NCBI RefSeq assembly: GCF_009905375.1
Contig: NW_027418146.1
Coordinates: forward strand, 1-64,000
Direction: 5' to 3'
Origin: Apium graveolens
Taxonomy: Eukaryota; Streptophyta; Magnoliopsida; Apiales; Apiaceae
Length of the DNA stretch: 64,000 nt
Under the pieces are notes generated by a model that was not told the origin of the DNA, did not search any database, and saw nothing but the letters and a program-made list of their open reading frames with translations. The translations under genes and the position numbers were made by a program. Below are positions 45,057 through 54,901 of this stretch, piece by piece. How positions within the stretch are numbered: position 1 is the first letter of the stretch; every line of letters starts with the position of its first letter.

Positions 45057-48000
45057 CTAGTTTCTTGAAGGTCTGGATCTTCTTCCAAGCTTTCTGTTGT
45101 TTTCTTCAATTTGATTCTGGAGCTGTCTGTGGAATTCTAATTCATCAGATTCTGAGAGATCTAACATTTCTTGCATTTCCAAGAGAGTCTCATTGCTAGA
45201 GATACTCAATTGGTCTTCTAATTTGAAGAATCTTCTCACACCCTTGTCATCCATGAATTCCATCAGCCAGTAGGGCCTTAGATGCACTCTTCTCCCTGTG
45301 TATGGGATGTTAAGAGTTTTGGGTAGTGCATCTTTGGCTCTAACACTCCTTAGCTCTTCAATCTTCTTCAATACTAATCTTCTTGCAGTTACATTAAACC
45401 CAAAGTTTTTCTTGAAGGATGAATAGACTTTGATCAACACAGCTTGGCTTTCTTGAAGTATCCTGTGAAGAGGCCACTGAATCTCTCTTCCTCCTTTGTA
45501 CTTGAATACCAACCTTTCAGGTAGGTTTCTGTATGCATCAATTGCCCTTACCTCATCCAGCTCCTCTAGATAAAGGTTTAGGTCTGAGAATTCTTTGATG
45601 TCATACAAGTACAAGTAGTCTCCCTTGTTGATCTTGAGTTGAGCTTTGACTACTGCCTTGGATTTGAGAGGTGACAGCTTCACTTTCTTGACTGCCCTTG
45701 ATTTTGTCCTTCTTGGCTTGGTGAGAATTGGCAAGTTGAAGTCAGGAATTGGTAATTTATCCCACTCTATTGGCTCATCCTTTGGCACAATAGGCTCTCC
45801 ATGTATATCCTGTAGGGGTCCACCACCCTTATGTCTTCAAATACCACAGAGGGCTTTGATGCTTGAGTTTCAGCTTTAGTGGATTCCATTGGAAATTGAT
45901 CTTCCAATTCCTTGTTAACAATATCCAACTTTCTTTTTGTTCTTTTAGCCAGTACTTTCCTTCTTGGAGATTTCTTCTGTTCTTCAATCTTCTTCTTTGA
46001 TTCAGTAGCTTGAGTTGGTTGAGAGGGAATTTGTTGAGAAGAGTTCACAGCCTGTAGCTTGGTCAAGATAGCAAACTGTTCTTTCTTTTGTTTAGACTTC
46101 TTTGCATCTAGAGTAGCTTACCTCTTTTCCTGCTTCAATCTGACTTTTTCTTCTTCCTTTGCATGAGCAAATTGTGGATGTCCAGCTACCACACAAATTT
46201 CCTTCCCATTTTTGAATATCTTTGCAATTCTCTTTCTTGAGGCTGAATCAGCTGGATCTTTGTAGAGGAGAATAGATCTTGACAGAAGCTTCTTTTCATC
46301 AGGCTTGGGTGTCTCATACACAGTATCCATAGGGTTCTTCAAAGATGACTTTTGATAGTTTGCCCTTGGTTTAAGAATTATCTCAGCCTTTTTAGTCTTG
46401 ATGCAGGAAGATTGTCCTTTCTCCAGATAGTTCATGCTCTTCTCATTCACATTGATTGGCTTAACATGAGATTGATGGATGGCTGACTGATCTGGTTCCT
46501 TGACTAATTGAAACTTTTTTTGTATTTCCTCATCAATTTTTTTCCAGTTGATCAGAGTCAACTCTTCTTTATCAGCATCTTTCAAATTTGCTGCTGCTGC
46601 ATTTATAAGATCTATACCATCTGCAACTGGTGGCTTGGAGATAGTAATTGAAGGTACAATTACTTTGCTGATTTGAACTAAAATGTTCTCCCCCTCAGTT
46701 GGTCCTTTCTCCCCCTTACTTGATTCTCTCTCCCCCTTTTTGTTATCATCAAGTGGAGGAGTTAGGCCTTGTGATTTAGCCAGTTGCATGAGAAGATTTG
46801 TCTGAGTCTGTTGATTTTGAAGAAGTAGAGCCACTGAATTCTCATTAACTTGAACTCTGGTCTCCAGCTTGGCTATCTTCTTGTCAGAATCTGATTCTCT
46901 TCTCAACCTTAGTAATAGATCATGCATGGTACCATATGGCATTATTGAATCCAGCTTCTCAGAGTTGTATGTCTTTAAGTCAGCTATCTCCTTTTTCAAT
47001 TCATCCACACTGATATTCTGTCTTGAGTGTTGGATCTTCATTAAGTGCAAAGAGTCTAGATGAGCTTTAAGAACAGCCTTGGTACCAGCATCTGAAGCTT
47101 CCTGAAGGGCTTGCTGAATAGCTGTTACTTGTTTTACCAAAGATACCTCAAATTGTCCTGGTGTAAATTCCTTTGCCCATGCCCATTCAGGTAAACTGAA
47201 AGCAGAACTTGGGCCTTCAGCTCCCCCTAAGTTCATGCTACCATTCAAAGAACTGGAGTCATCATCATCAGAATTTACTCCAAATTCTTCAGATGGCTCT
47301 CCAGCTTGAGGAGGCATCCTGTTTACAGCAGCTTTATCTCTTTGAAGAGATTCTGTGGTGTGCACTAAGTGCAAAGTCTGCTCTGCCTCCACATTGCCCT
47401 GAGCAGCCAACAGTTGATAGGCTGAAACAGGGTGAGTAAAAGTGTCAGCATCCAAGGAAATGTTATCAATTACAGCTTTGTAATGTTGCTGAAATTGTCT
47501 TTCCTATTCAGCATCATCCACAATCATTGACTCACTAGCAATGGCTGGTTCCATCCTTATTTCTCCAGTACCTGCTTTTTTCTCATGTTCTCTCTTTTGT
47601 TGCATCAGGGTCTCACCCTGGCTCCCCACCCTCACACCCTCACCTTCACCTACTAAGGTGGGACTCCTCTCACTCACTTTTGCCAATCCTGAATGAATGG
47701 ATTGCTGAGATTCACTCTTTTCCTCTCCTTTTACCTGGGAGCAACCCAGCCTCTCACTCAATGCACTCTCCTCTCTCAGTCCTAAGAGTGATTGTATTAC
47801 CACCAAATCTACTGCACTTGAAATTATTGAAGTTTGAAGTTGTGCAGAGACACTCGACGGATAAGTGATATCCGTCGGGTGAGTGGTAAAGCTATCCGAC
47901 GGATAACTGCTGTTAAGCTTATCCGTCGGGATACAATCACTACTCGACGGATGAGCAATATCCATCGAGAGAGTGGAAATGAATGAGGTGGGAAGAGAAA

Positions 48001-49619
48001 CTATTGTTGACTCTGTGTTGATTGAAGTTATTTGAGGCACATATGTCACAATAGAATCAGAAAAATTGGCAAGTGAGCCAACAAATCATCTAAAAGATGA
48101 TGCTCACTTGCACTGGATTTTGGCTTCCCCAACAGAGTTAAAGAAGGGGAATCAGGAATTGAAGTGTTTATCATGTCCACTTCCAGTGAGTTGGTTGGTG
48201 AGTATTGTGTTCAGTGGCTTCTATAATGAGAGATTTTGGCTGTGACTCCACATTTATTGGAGCCACATCAATCTGAATTTGAGAAGGTGCAGGGACTGTG
48301 TCTTTAGCACCAGTTTGCACTAATTGTGTGCCCTGTGCATCCCCAGTTGTTTTGGATTTCTTCTTTCTAGTGTAAGTTTGGTGTGAGCTTGTGTCCCTAA
48401 CATTCTTGGCATGTGCTCTTGGATGAGAGCTTTGTTCAATAGCCACATCCTTTTGGGAGGATGCAGCTAGAAGTGAGCTTCTGTCCTTTTTAAGCACTGC
48501 AGTTTGTTGGGAAACTGCAGTGTGGCTAGGCTGGGATTCACTCATCTCTCAAACCTTATCCTTGGGGTTTCTTTGATGTTCACCCCTTCCCTCACCTATC
48601 TTTCCCTCCTTCACACTCCCCTCTATGGCTTTGGTAGATTTTTCAACTGGTACCTTTTGAGAGATACCAGAGGGGGTTCTCTTTGATTTGGATTTGGGAA
48701 TTGCAGTTGTTTTGGCAGCTTTGGCAGGCAACTGTTTGGTCATTTTCACAGTTGCCATAGCTATGCCTGAAGTCAAAGAAATAGAAGAGATTGGAATAGT
48801 TGAGGGTATGGATAAACTTACCTTACTTACCTGAGGTGTCAGCATTACAGGAAAATAGAACATTGGCACATCCTTGTGATGGTTGGCTCTGTTCAAGTCT
48901 GCAATGATTCTTCTCTCTTAAACCCAACAAGCTAATTTGTTGTTTGGGTTCTCAAGTTCAATCTCTTGACAAAGATGGTTAGCCAAAAGCATAAAAAATC
49001 TAGCATAGTAAATATTCTTTCCTCTTTTGGCTAAGTCACCTAATTTAAAACCTAACTCATACACAACAAGGTCACTGAAATTATAATATTTGTCTGTAAC
49101 TAGCATGTATAGCATGTTAAGCATGGAAATGTTCACAGAATCAAAATTACTGATTTTTCCAGAAAAGACTTTAGTTACTACATCACACAAGTAACTACAT
49201 TCCTTCCTAAGACCTAGTCTTCTAATTTCACTTAGTTTTGCAGTAGGAAGTGCATAATGAATGGAATTAAGCATATTGACAATATCAGTGTCAGTGTGTG
49301 GTGCAGTTACATTATCATCTGGAATCTTGAAACATGTTTTTATTACATCACTATTGATACAGAAATCATTACCTTTGATGGTCAGAGTGATGGTTTTGTC
49401 AGTAGAGTTGTAGATTGATGTTGTCCACATTTCCTCAACAACTTCACAATAGATTGTGGGTGATTCCAGCATAGCAAAACTTAACTTGCAGTTCTTCACG
49501 AAGTCCATTATCTTATGATAGTCTTCAGATTGCTGAATCCCCTTATTGACCAAGGCAGTGAAGTTGTTCTTCTCATAGATGAACCCAGTCTGTGACATGA
49601 TCTTTACTACGGGTGCCAT
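45057..49619 (-). pseudogene. COP-C accessory ORF3 (post-pol), about 1,520 codons, broken
   Basis: A very long accessory reading frame starts at ATG 49619-49617. One frame runs to about 48171 with stops near 48918 and 48549. After a frameshift it runs on to about 45767 with stops near 47504 and 46118. After another shift it ends at 45057. An N-terminal ~230-residue globular region has KIMSQTGFIYEKNNF and ELGFKLGDLAKRG. A Ser/Thr/Pro- and charge-rich middle follows, with a likely coiled coil at 47000-46770 (LRRESDSDKKIAKLETRVQ), a basic segment, and a C-terminal region with VFKYKGGREIQWPLHRIL. No retroviral enzyme domain is visible. It matches COP-A ORF3 in layout. The role is unknown; env-like proposals exist for SIRE elements but I see no signal or membrane segment. 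Confidence 0.7.
47852..47967. repeat. TCGACGGAT/ATCCGTCGG cluster inside ORF3
   Basis: Six or seven copies in both orientations, for example ACTCGACGGATAAG near 47852 and TATCCGTCGGG near 47870, 47925 and 47955. They are read through as TYPSS, HPSSSD and YPSDS peptides in ORF3. It is the same motif as in the U3. Confidence 0.85.
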
Positions 49620-49941
49620 TATTAGAGAAGAAAAGCTTGAAGAGAAAGAGGATTTTTGCTTGAGAGAGAATGAAATAACACAGTTGAATTTGAGAATGAT
49701 AAAAGAAAATGATTAGAATGAAATAGGCTTTTATACTTTGCTCAGACTCAACGGATGAAAATAATAAAGAGAAGTAAATTACCCAATGGAAATTGCCTAA
49801 AATGACCGTTTTAAAATAAGCTTTAAAAATTCTACCCATTATCCGTCGTGTAATGCTTATAAACTGTAAGTATACTCGATGGATAATGTTCAGGGAATTA
49901 ACGGTTCAGATTTAAATACTTCGACCGATGAGGATAAAATG
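49620..49941 (-). promoter_or_regulatory. Putative internal promoter of COP-C ORF3
   Basis: On the minus strand TATAAAAG (49735-49728) lies ~110 bases before the ORF3 ATG and is followed by a leader rich in C and T (TTCATTCTCTCTC, CTCTTTCTCTTC). Upstream, at about 49748, 49845, 49875, 49922 and 49943, are copies of the TCGACGGAT motif, some degenerate. The arrangement resembles a complete plant promoter between pol and ORF3. Transcription start is not shown by the sequence. Confidence 0.55.
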
Positions 49942-51542
49942 TTATCCATCGAGCTTTAAAATATTCCAGAAAAGTAATTGATTTTTATTTACAATTTGTA
50001 TATCGACGGATGGTGAATTTTGAGTATCGACGGATGAGGCAGGTTGTCTTCCGACGGATAATACAGATTGCCTTCCGACGGATGAAGCATTATGTAACTC
50101 GACGGATGTTGAGTTTTGTGCTTCATTTGTAGTAGATTTGTCTGCATTATCCTTAGACACTTTTTCTTGATCACTCTCATCATCACTTTCATCACTGACC
50201 ATCTCAACATTGTCGAATTTGAGGCTCTCATGGTAATCTCCATCTTTTAGTCCTTCAATCTTTTTATCATCAAACACAACATGTATAGATTCAACAACAA
50301 TGTTGGTTCTTAGATTGTAGACTCTATATGCTTTACCAACAGCATATCCAACAAAAATTCCTTCATCTGCTTTAGCATCAAATTTCCCATTTTGATCAGT
50401 TTGATTTCTCAGAATATAGCATTTACAGCCAAAGACATGAAGAAAGTTCAGAGTTGGCTTCTTGTTTTTGAACAATTGATAAGGTGTCTTGCATTTTGCT
50501 TGATTAATTAGAGAGATGTTCTGAGTGTAGCATGCAGTGTTGACAGCTTCAGCCCAGAAATATGTTGGTAATTTGATTCTTCAAGCATTGTCCTTGTAGC
50601 TTCAATAAGAGATCTATTCTTTCTTTCCACTACTCCATTCTGTTGTGGAGTCCTTGCTGCTAAAAACTCATGCAAGATCCCATTTTCCTCACAGAATGCT
50701 CTCATGACATAGTTCTTGAACTCAGTTCCATTGTCACTCCTGATTCTTCTAACTTTGAAATCAGGATGATTGTTAACTTACCTTATGTGATTGATGATGA
50801 TTTCACTAGCTTCATCTTTGGACTTTAGGAAATAGGTCCAAGAGAACTTTGAGAAATCATCTACAATTACTAGGCAAAATCTTTTCTTTGAGATTGACAA
50901 TACATTGACTGGTCCAAACAAATCCATGTGAAGCAGTTGCAGAGGTTCTTCAATTGTTGAATCAAGTTTCTTCCTGAAAGATGCTTTAATTTGCTTCCCT
51001 TTTTGGAAGGCATCACACAGTCCATCCTTTGTAAACTCCACCAGAGGAATGCCTCTAACCAGCTCTTTCTTTACCAGCTCATTCATGGTCTTGAAGTTCA
51101 AATGGGATAGCTTCTTGTGCCATAGCCAACTTTCATCTTGACTTGCTTTACTGAGAAGACAAGTTACAGATTCTGCTTTAGTTGAGTTGAAGTCAGCTAG
51201 ATACACATTTCCTCTTCTCACACCAGTGAGAACCACTTTGTTGTTTTGATTATTAATCACAACACAGGTTTCTTTGTTGAAGGTTACTGAGTTGCCTTTA
51301 TCACAAAGCTGGCTGATACTCAACAGATTGTGTTTGAGACCATCCACTAAGGCAACCTCTTCAATGATGACATTGTCCTTTGAAATCAAGCCATATCCCA
51401 CAGTATAACCTTTGCTGTCATCTCCAAAAGTGATACTTGGGCCATCTCTCTCTTCAAACTCTGTGAGCAGGGTAGAATCACCAGTCATGTGTCTTGAACA
51501 ACCACTATCCAAGTACCAAAGATTCCTTCTATTTCCCTGCAC
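49942..51542 (-). pseudogene. pol: COP-C pol: protease and integrase only
   Basis: The frame starts with protease WYLDSGCSRHMTGD (about 51515), then the integrase zinc region (HKKLSHLNFKT, but CDAFQKG where CDACQKG is usual, losing one Cys). The catalytic core follows with MDLFGPV, SDNGTEF (about 50735) and VVERKNRS (about 50620), then the C-terminal part (HVFGCKCYILRN) ending at 49942. Frames change near 50778 and near 50575-50480. The sequence stops after an acidic linker containing repeated SVGRQ/SVDTQ peptides. RT and RNase H are absent. Relative to gag it is in another frame, as often in this group. Confidence 0.9.
50000..50110. repeat. TCGACGGAT cluster in the integrase tail
   Basis: Five copies of (A/T)(T/C)CGACGGAT(G/A) within ~110 bp, read as SVDIQ, SVDTQ and SVGRQ-type repeats in the pol frame. 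It lies just upstream of the internal promoter. Confidence 0.88.
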
Positions 51543-51556
51543 ACATCAAAATCAAA

Positions 51557-53947
51557 TCAAGTTGATTTTGGTACCCAAGTTTCCTTGGGTCCTGCCTTGT
51601 TAGCTTTCTTCTTCTGTTTCTTAGGTCTTAACTCATTAGGAATTTCAGATTCTTCCTTAGTCATTTGGGTTAGGCCTTTGAAACCACTAGATGCAACAGA
51701 ATTATTATGCATGTTATGGCTAACAGGAAATGGCATGCTTGGTGCAAACATGTTATTCCAGTAAGGCATGCTAAATGGCATTTGAGGCATATTGTATGCA
51801 GTATAATATGGATTAGGTGCAAATGGCATGTTAGCAAACTGTGCATTCATGTTCTGTGTAGGCATAGCATTAACAGGCATAGGAGGCATGACATTCATGT
51901 TAGAGAATTGAGGCTGAACAGACATGGGAGTAGGCATGGCAGATTTGCAATTATCAGACAAATGATTTACACTACCACATTTGACACAGATTTTTCTAGG
52001 AGCATATTTGTCAGGTGTGTAGTTATTATGTTTGTTAATCCCTACTTTACCATTCCTATTGTTTTTCCTTTTAGTCTCTGTTTTTACCTCTATCTTCTCA
52101 AGTCTGTCACTCAACTGTTTGACAGTCATGTGACCAATATTAGCCTTCTTCCCTTTCTTGGCTTGACTTGACTCCCCTAAAACAAAGTTCTTGGAAACAG
52201 ACCCATACTTTTCATTTAGCTTGGTTAATTTGGATTTGCTAATGGGTTTGCTCACAGCTGACGGATTAGGATTTTTATCATTCGACGGATAACACATTTT
52301 GTTATCTGACGGATAGTCCTCATCATCCGTCGAGACATCTATCAGCAATCCATCTACCAAAATAGGTTCTAGTTTCTCCTTATTCTTTTTCCAGACTTCA
52401 TCACAAAAGGACTCAATTCCTTGAACCTTGGTGATTTGAGCATGAACATCTCTGGATGTTTTCCATGCTTTAATCACCTCCTGTTCACGATCAAGCTGCT
52501 TCTTTAAAATTTCTTCCTTTTTTAAGGACTCAGTTAATTCCTCCTTAGCAATTCTACACTCAATTTTTAGTTTCTCAAACTCAACAAACTGAGACTCAAG
52601 CACATTATTCCTCTCACTCAAAAACAAGTTGTTTTCTTTGATTTTAGCATTTTCTTTAGTGAGGGACTTAAGTGTAACACGCAAATGATACAATTCTGTA
52701 GACATGCCATTTATTGCATCATTACACTCAGCTTTAGATAAATGTGCAAGGTTTGTAGTAATTACCTGATTGCTTGAGGAACTTGTCTCTGTTTCATCAG
52801 ATTTGGCCATAAGGGCTAGATTGACATAGCTGACATCCTCATCTTCATCCAAACCATCAGCTGCCCAGTCATTCTCTTGTGTAATAAAAGCCCTTTCCTT
52901 CTGTTTGAGTAGATCAAAGTATTTTTGCTTATAATCCACAGACTCAAATCTCTTCTTACTGGAATCTGACTTTCTACACTCATTTGCAAAATGCCCTTCC
53001 AAGCCACATTTGAAACACTTGAATTTTGACTTATCCACCATGTTTCTATTTGGCTTGGCAGCTCCAAAGTTCTTCTTGAACTTGAGCTTGGTAAATCTTC
53101 TTGAAAGGAATGCTAGGTGCTCATCAATGTCCTCCATGTCATCTTGACTCAAAGAATCTTCACTTTCTGCAGCTAGCCCTTTACCCTTGCTTTCACAGGC
53201 CTTTGAAGTTGATTCCACAGCTTCCATCTTCACTTCCTTCTCCTTTTCCAGTTCAGCCACTAGTGCAATGGATCCTCCTTTCTTCTTTCCTCTCTCCATT
53301 CTTTCATCCTGCTCTATTTCAAGCTCATAGGTCTTCAGAATGCCATACAGTCTCTCCAAAGTAAACTCCTTATAATCTTGAGAGTTTCTCAATGAGACTA
53401 TCATTGGTTTCCATTCCTTTGGAAGAGATCTGAGAAATTTCAGATTGGAGTCTTTAGTCTGATAGACTCTTCCATGCAATTTAAGAGCATTTAGTAGCTT
53501 TTGGAATCTACTAAAAATGTCAGTGAGTGACTCACTTTCTTCATTGTGAAAATGCTCATATTGCTGAATCAGGAGCTGCATTTTATTTTCTCTTACTTGC
53601 TCAGTACCATCACAGATTATCTGTATTGTGTCCCAAACTTCCTTGGCAGTCTTGCAGTTGATGATGTTATCAAACATATCTGCATCAACACCATTGAACA
53701 GAATGTTCATGGCCTTTTTATTTTTCCTGACTTGTTCAAGATCAGGTTCAGACCATTCATGCCTTGGCTTTGGAACAGATGGTTCATTTCTTGTTGCAGT
53801 TCTCATTGGAACATGAGGGCCTCTTTCTATGCAGTCCACATAGGCCTCATCTTGAGAAAGCATATGAAGATGCATATTTACCTTCCAATGATGGTAATTA
53901 TCTTTATCAAGAAAAGGAATCTTGACTCCAACATCTTTCTTATTCAT
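51557..53947 (-). CDS. gag: COP-C gag
   Basis: An intact 796-codon gag from ATG at 53947, long for a copia gag and typical of SIRE-like elements. The N-terminal capsid-like region begins VKIPFLDKDNYHHWKV and includes TAKEVWDTIQIICDGTEQV. A CCHC knuckle CFKCGLEGHFANEC lies at about residues 310-324. A long coiled-coil-prone segment (residues ~420-510) and a second knuckle-like CVKCGSVNHLSDNC (~residues 653-667) follow, then a Met/Pro/Asn-rich tail. It is the only full-length gag in the window. Four TCGACGGAT-type motifs lie within it at 52256-52345. The stop at 51557 is followed by pol in another frame. Confidence 0.9.
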   Translation of the reverse strand: MNKKDVGVKIPFLDKDNYHHWKVNMHLHMLSQDEAYVDCIERGPHVPMRTATRNEPSVPKPRHEWSEPDLEQVRKNKKAMNILFNGVDADMFDNIINCKTAKEVWDTIQIICDGTEQVRENKMQLLIQQYEHFHNEESESLTDIFSRFQKLLNALKLHGRVYQTKDSNLKFLRSLPKEWKPMIVSLRNSQDYKEFTLERLYGILKTYELEIEQDERMERGKKKGGSIALVAELEKEKEVKMEAVESTSKACESKGKGLAAESEDSLSQDDMEDIDEHLAFLSRRFTKLKFKKNFGAAKPNRNMVDKSKFKCFKCGLEGHFANECRKSDSSKKRFESVDYKQKYFDLLKQKERAFITQENDWAADGLDEDEDVSYVNLALMAKSDETETSSSSNQVITTNLAHLSKAECNDAINGMSTELYHLRVTLKSLTKENAKIKENNLFLSERNNVLESQFVEFEKLKIECRIAKEELTESLKKEEILKKQLDREQEVIKAWKTSRDVHAQITKVQGIESFCDEVWKKNKEKLEPILVDGLLIDVSTDDEDYPSDNKMCYPSNDKNPNPSAVSKPISKSKLTKLNEKYGSVSKNFVLGESSQAKKGKKANIGHMTVKQLSDRLEKIEVKTETKRKNNRNGKVGINKHNNYTPDKYAPRKICVKCGSVNHLSDNCKSAMPTPMSVQPQFSNMNVMPPMPVNAMPTQNMNAQFANMPFAPNPYYTAYNMPQMPFSMPYWNNMFAPSMPFPVSHNMHNNSVASSGFKGLTQMTKEESEIPNELRPKKQKKKANKAGPKETWVPKST
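52256..52345. repeat. TCGACGGAT cluster inside gag
   Basis: Four copies in ~90 bp: CTGACGGAT, TTCGACGGATAAC, TCTGACGGATAG and CATCCGTCGAG, in both orientations, within an open coding frame. Confidence 0.85.
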
Positions 53948-53994
53948 CTTGCTGTATTGTTTTGATCTTTAAACTCTTTGTAGATTAAGAGCCT

Positions 53995-54006
53995 GCTCTG
54001 ATACCA
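53995..54006 (-). other. COP-C primer binding site (initiator tRNA-Met type)
   Basis: GCTCTGATACCA on the plus strand is TGGTATCAGAGC on the minus strand, two bases from the 5' LTR end (CTAACA). Confidence 0.92.
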
Positions 54007-54008
54007 AT

Positions 54009-54500
54009 TGTTAGTCCCTTAACAATATAGCAAGAATTACAGAAGGGGGGTTGAATGGAATTCTTGAACTTTTTCTTGAAATAAAAATGTTCAACTCGAT
54101 TATAGATATATTTGTTTTGATTAGCACAATGCGGAATATAAACTTTAATGAATCAAAACAAGAGTAATTAAAAACAAGAGTCTTTAAAAACTTTCTGGTG
54201 GATTTAAACAATTCCACCAGAGATATATTTAATATATCGAGAGGACTCTGTGTGCAGAAATGCTCACAGCTGCTTATACAAAATAGAACTACTAAGAACA
54301 CAGGAAATGCTAAAGATAGTGCTTACAAAGATTTCTTTGTGTTTGTTTCTTAGCTCTCTTTGTTGTTTTTCTATTTGCAGCTCTCTTGGTTTATATATTA
54401 CCAAGATTACAAAGTCAAAAGAACTGAATAAATATAAAATCTAACAGTCTTGATCTTTGCTGCTTTTCGTCCTCTATTACCCAGTTAATGGGCTTCCACA
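54009..54500 (-). repeat. COP-C 5' LTR, shortened
   Basis: 492 bp equivalent to 43846-44337 of the other LTR (about 98.8% alike by hand count). It keeps the TATA box (about 54390) but lacks the outer 531 bp of U3 with the motif cluster. Right of it lies GAGTG, where AGAGT can be read as the duplicated target site. The outer end is therefore at or next to a real insertion edge. Confidence 0.88.
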
Positions 54501-54901
54501 GAGTGACTTATATGAGTTCTGTAGTTGTTTATCTTGTATATGTACATTATGTTGTGATAGTTTGTAGTAGGCGAGGCTGCTATGACAGCCAATTTTGGTG
54601 TGTATTCAGATGGTTCTTTTCAGTTGGATTTTCAGTTGTACTGGTTGGATTCTGTTGGTTATTGTATTTTAGCTGCTTTATTTTGTTGTTCAGTTTTTAT
54701 ATATTGTGCATTGCTATTATTATTTTTATTATTATTGTTGTTTCTGTTGTTGGTATTTTTAGATTATAATCATTCACTCAGGACGGATCCAATTAAAATG
54801 GGGATGAGAATATTGTCTTAGTGGCAACGCTCTCCTGATGCATAAATATCAACTGTTGGAGCAACTCATTTTTCTTATATATGACTGTTATATTTCAGGA
54901 G
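54501..54901 (+). other. GYP-P2 stretch between COP-C and gag
   Basis: T-rich non-coding sequence equivalent to 35015-35423, ending CTGTTATATTTCAG (AG at 54897-54898) three bases before the gag ATG. It looks like an intron 3' end. Confidence 0.55.

Larger units (their letters stand above)
43846..54500 (-). mobile_element. COP-C: SIRE-like Ty1/copia element lacking RT and RNase H
   Basis: Reading right to left: short 5' LTR (54500-54009), primer site, gag, protease and integrase (to 49942), internal promoter, long ORF3 (49619-45057), polypurine tract (44869-44877) and 3' LTR (44868-43846). It is inserted just after GYP-P2 ORF0, with AGAGT at 43841-43845 and again at 54500-54504. The two LTRs share 492 bp with about six differences by hand count, but the 5' one lacks 531 bp. 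No RT or RNase H coding is present, so mobilisation would need help in trans. Confidence 0.88.

Noticed and set aside
45057..49619. ORF3 as a retroviral envelope gene
   Set aside because: No signal peptide, membrane anchor or glycoprotein-like Cys pattern is visible; the term env-like is not supported by this sequence.
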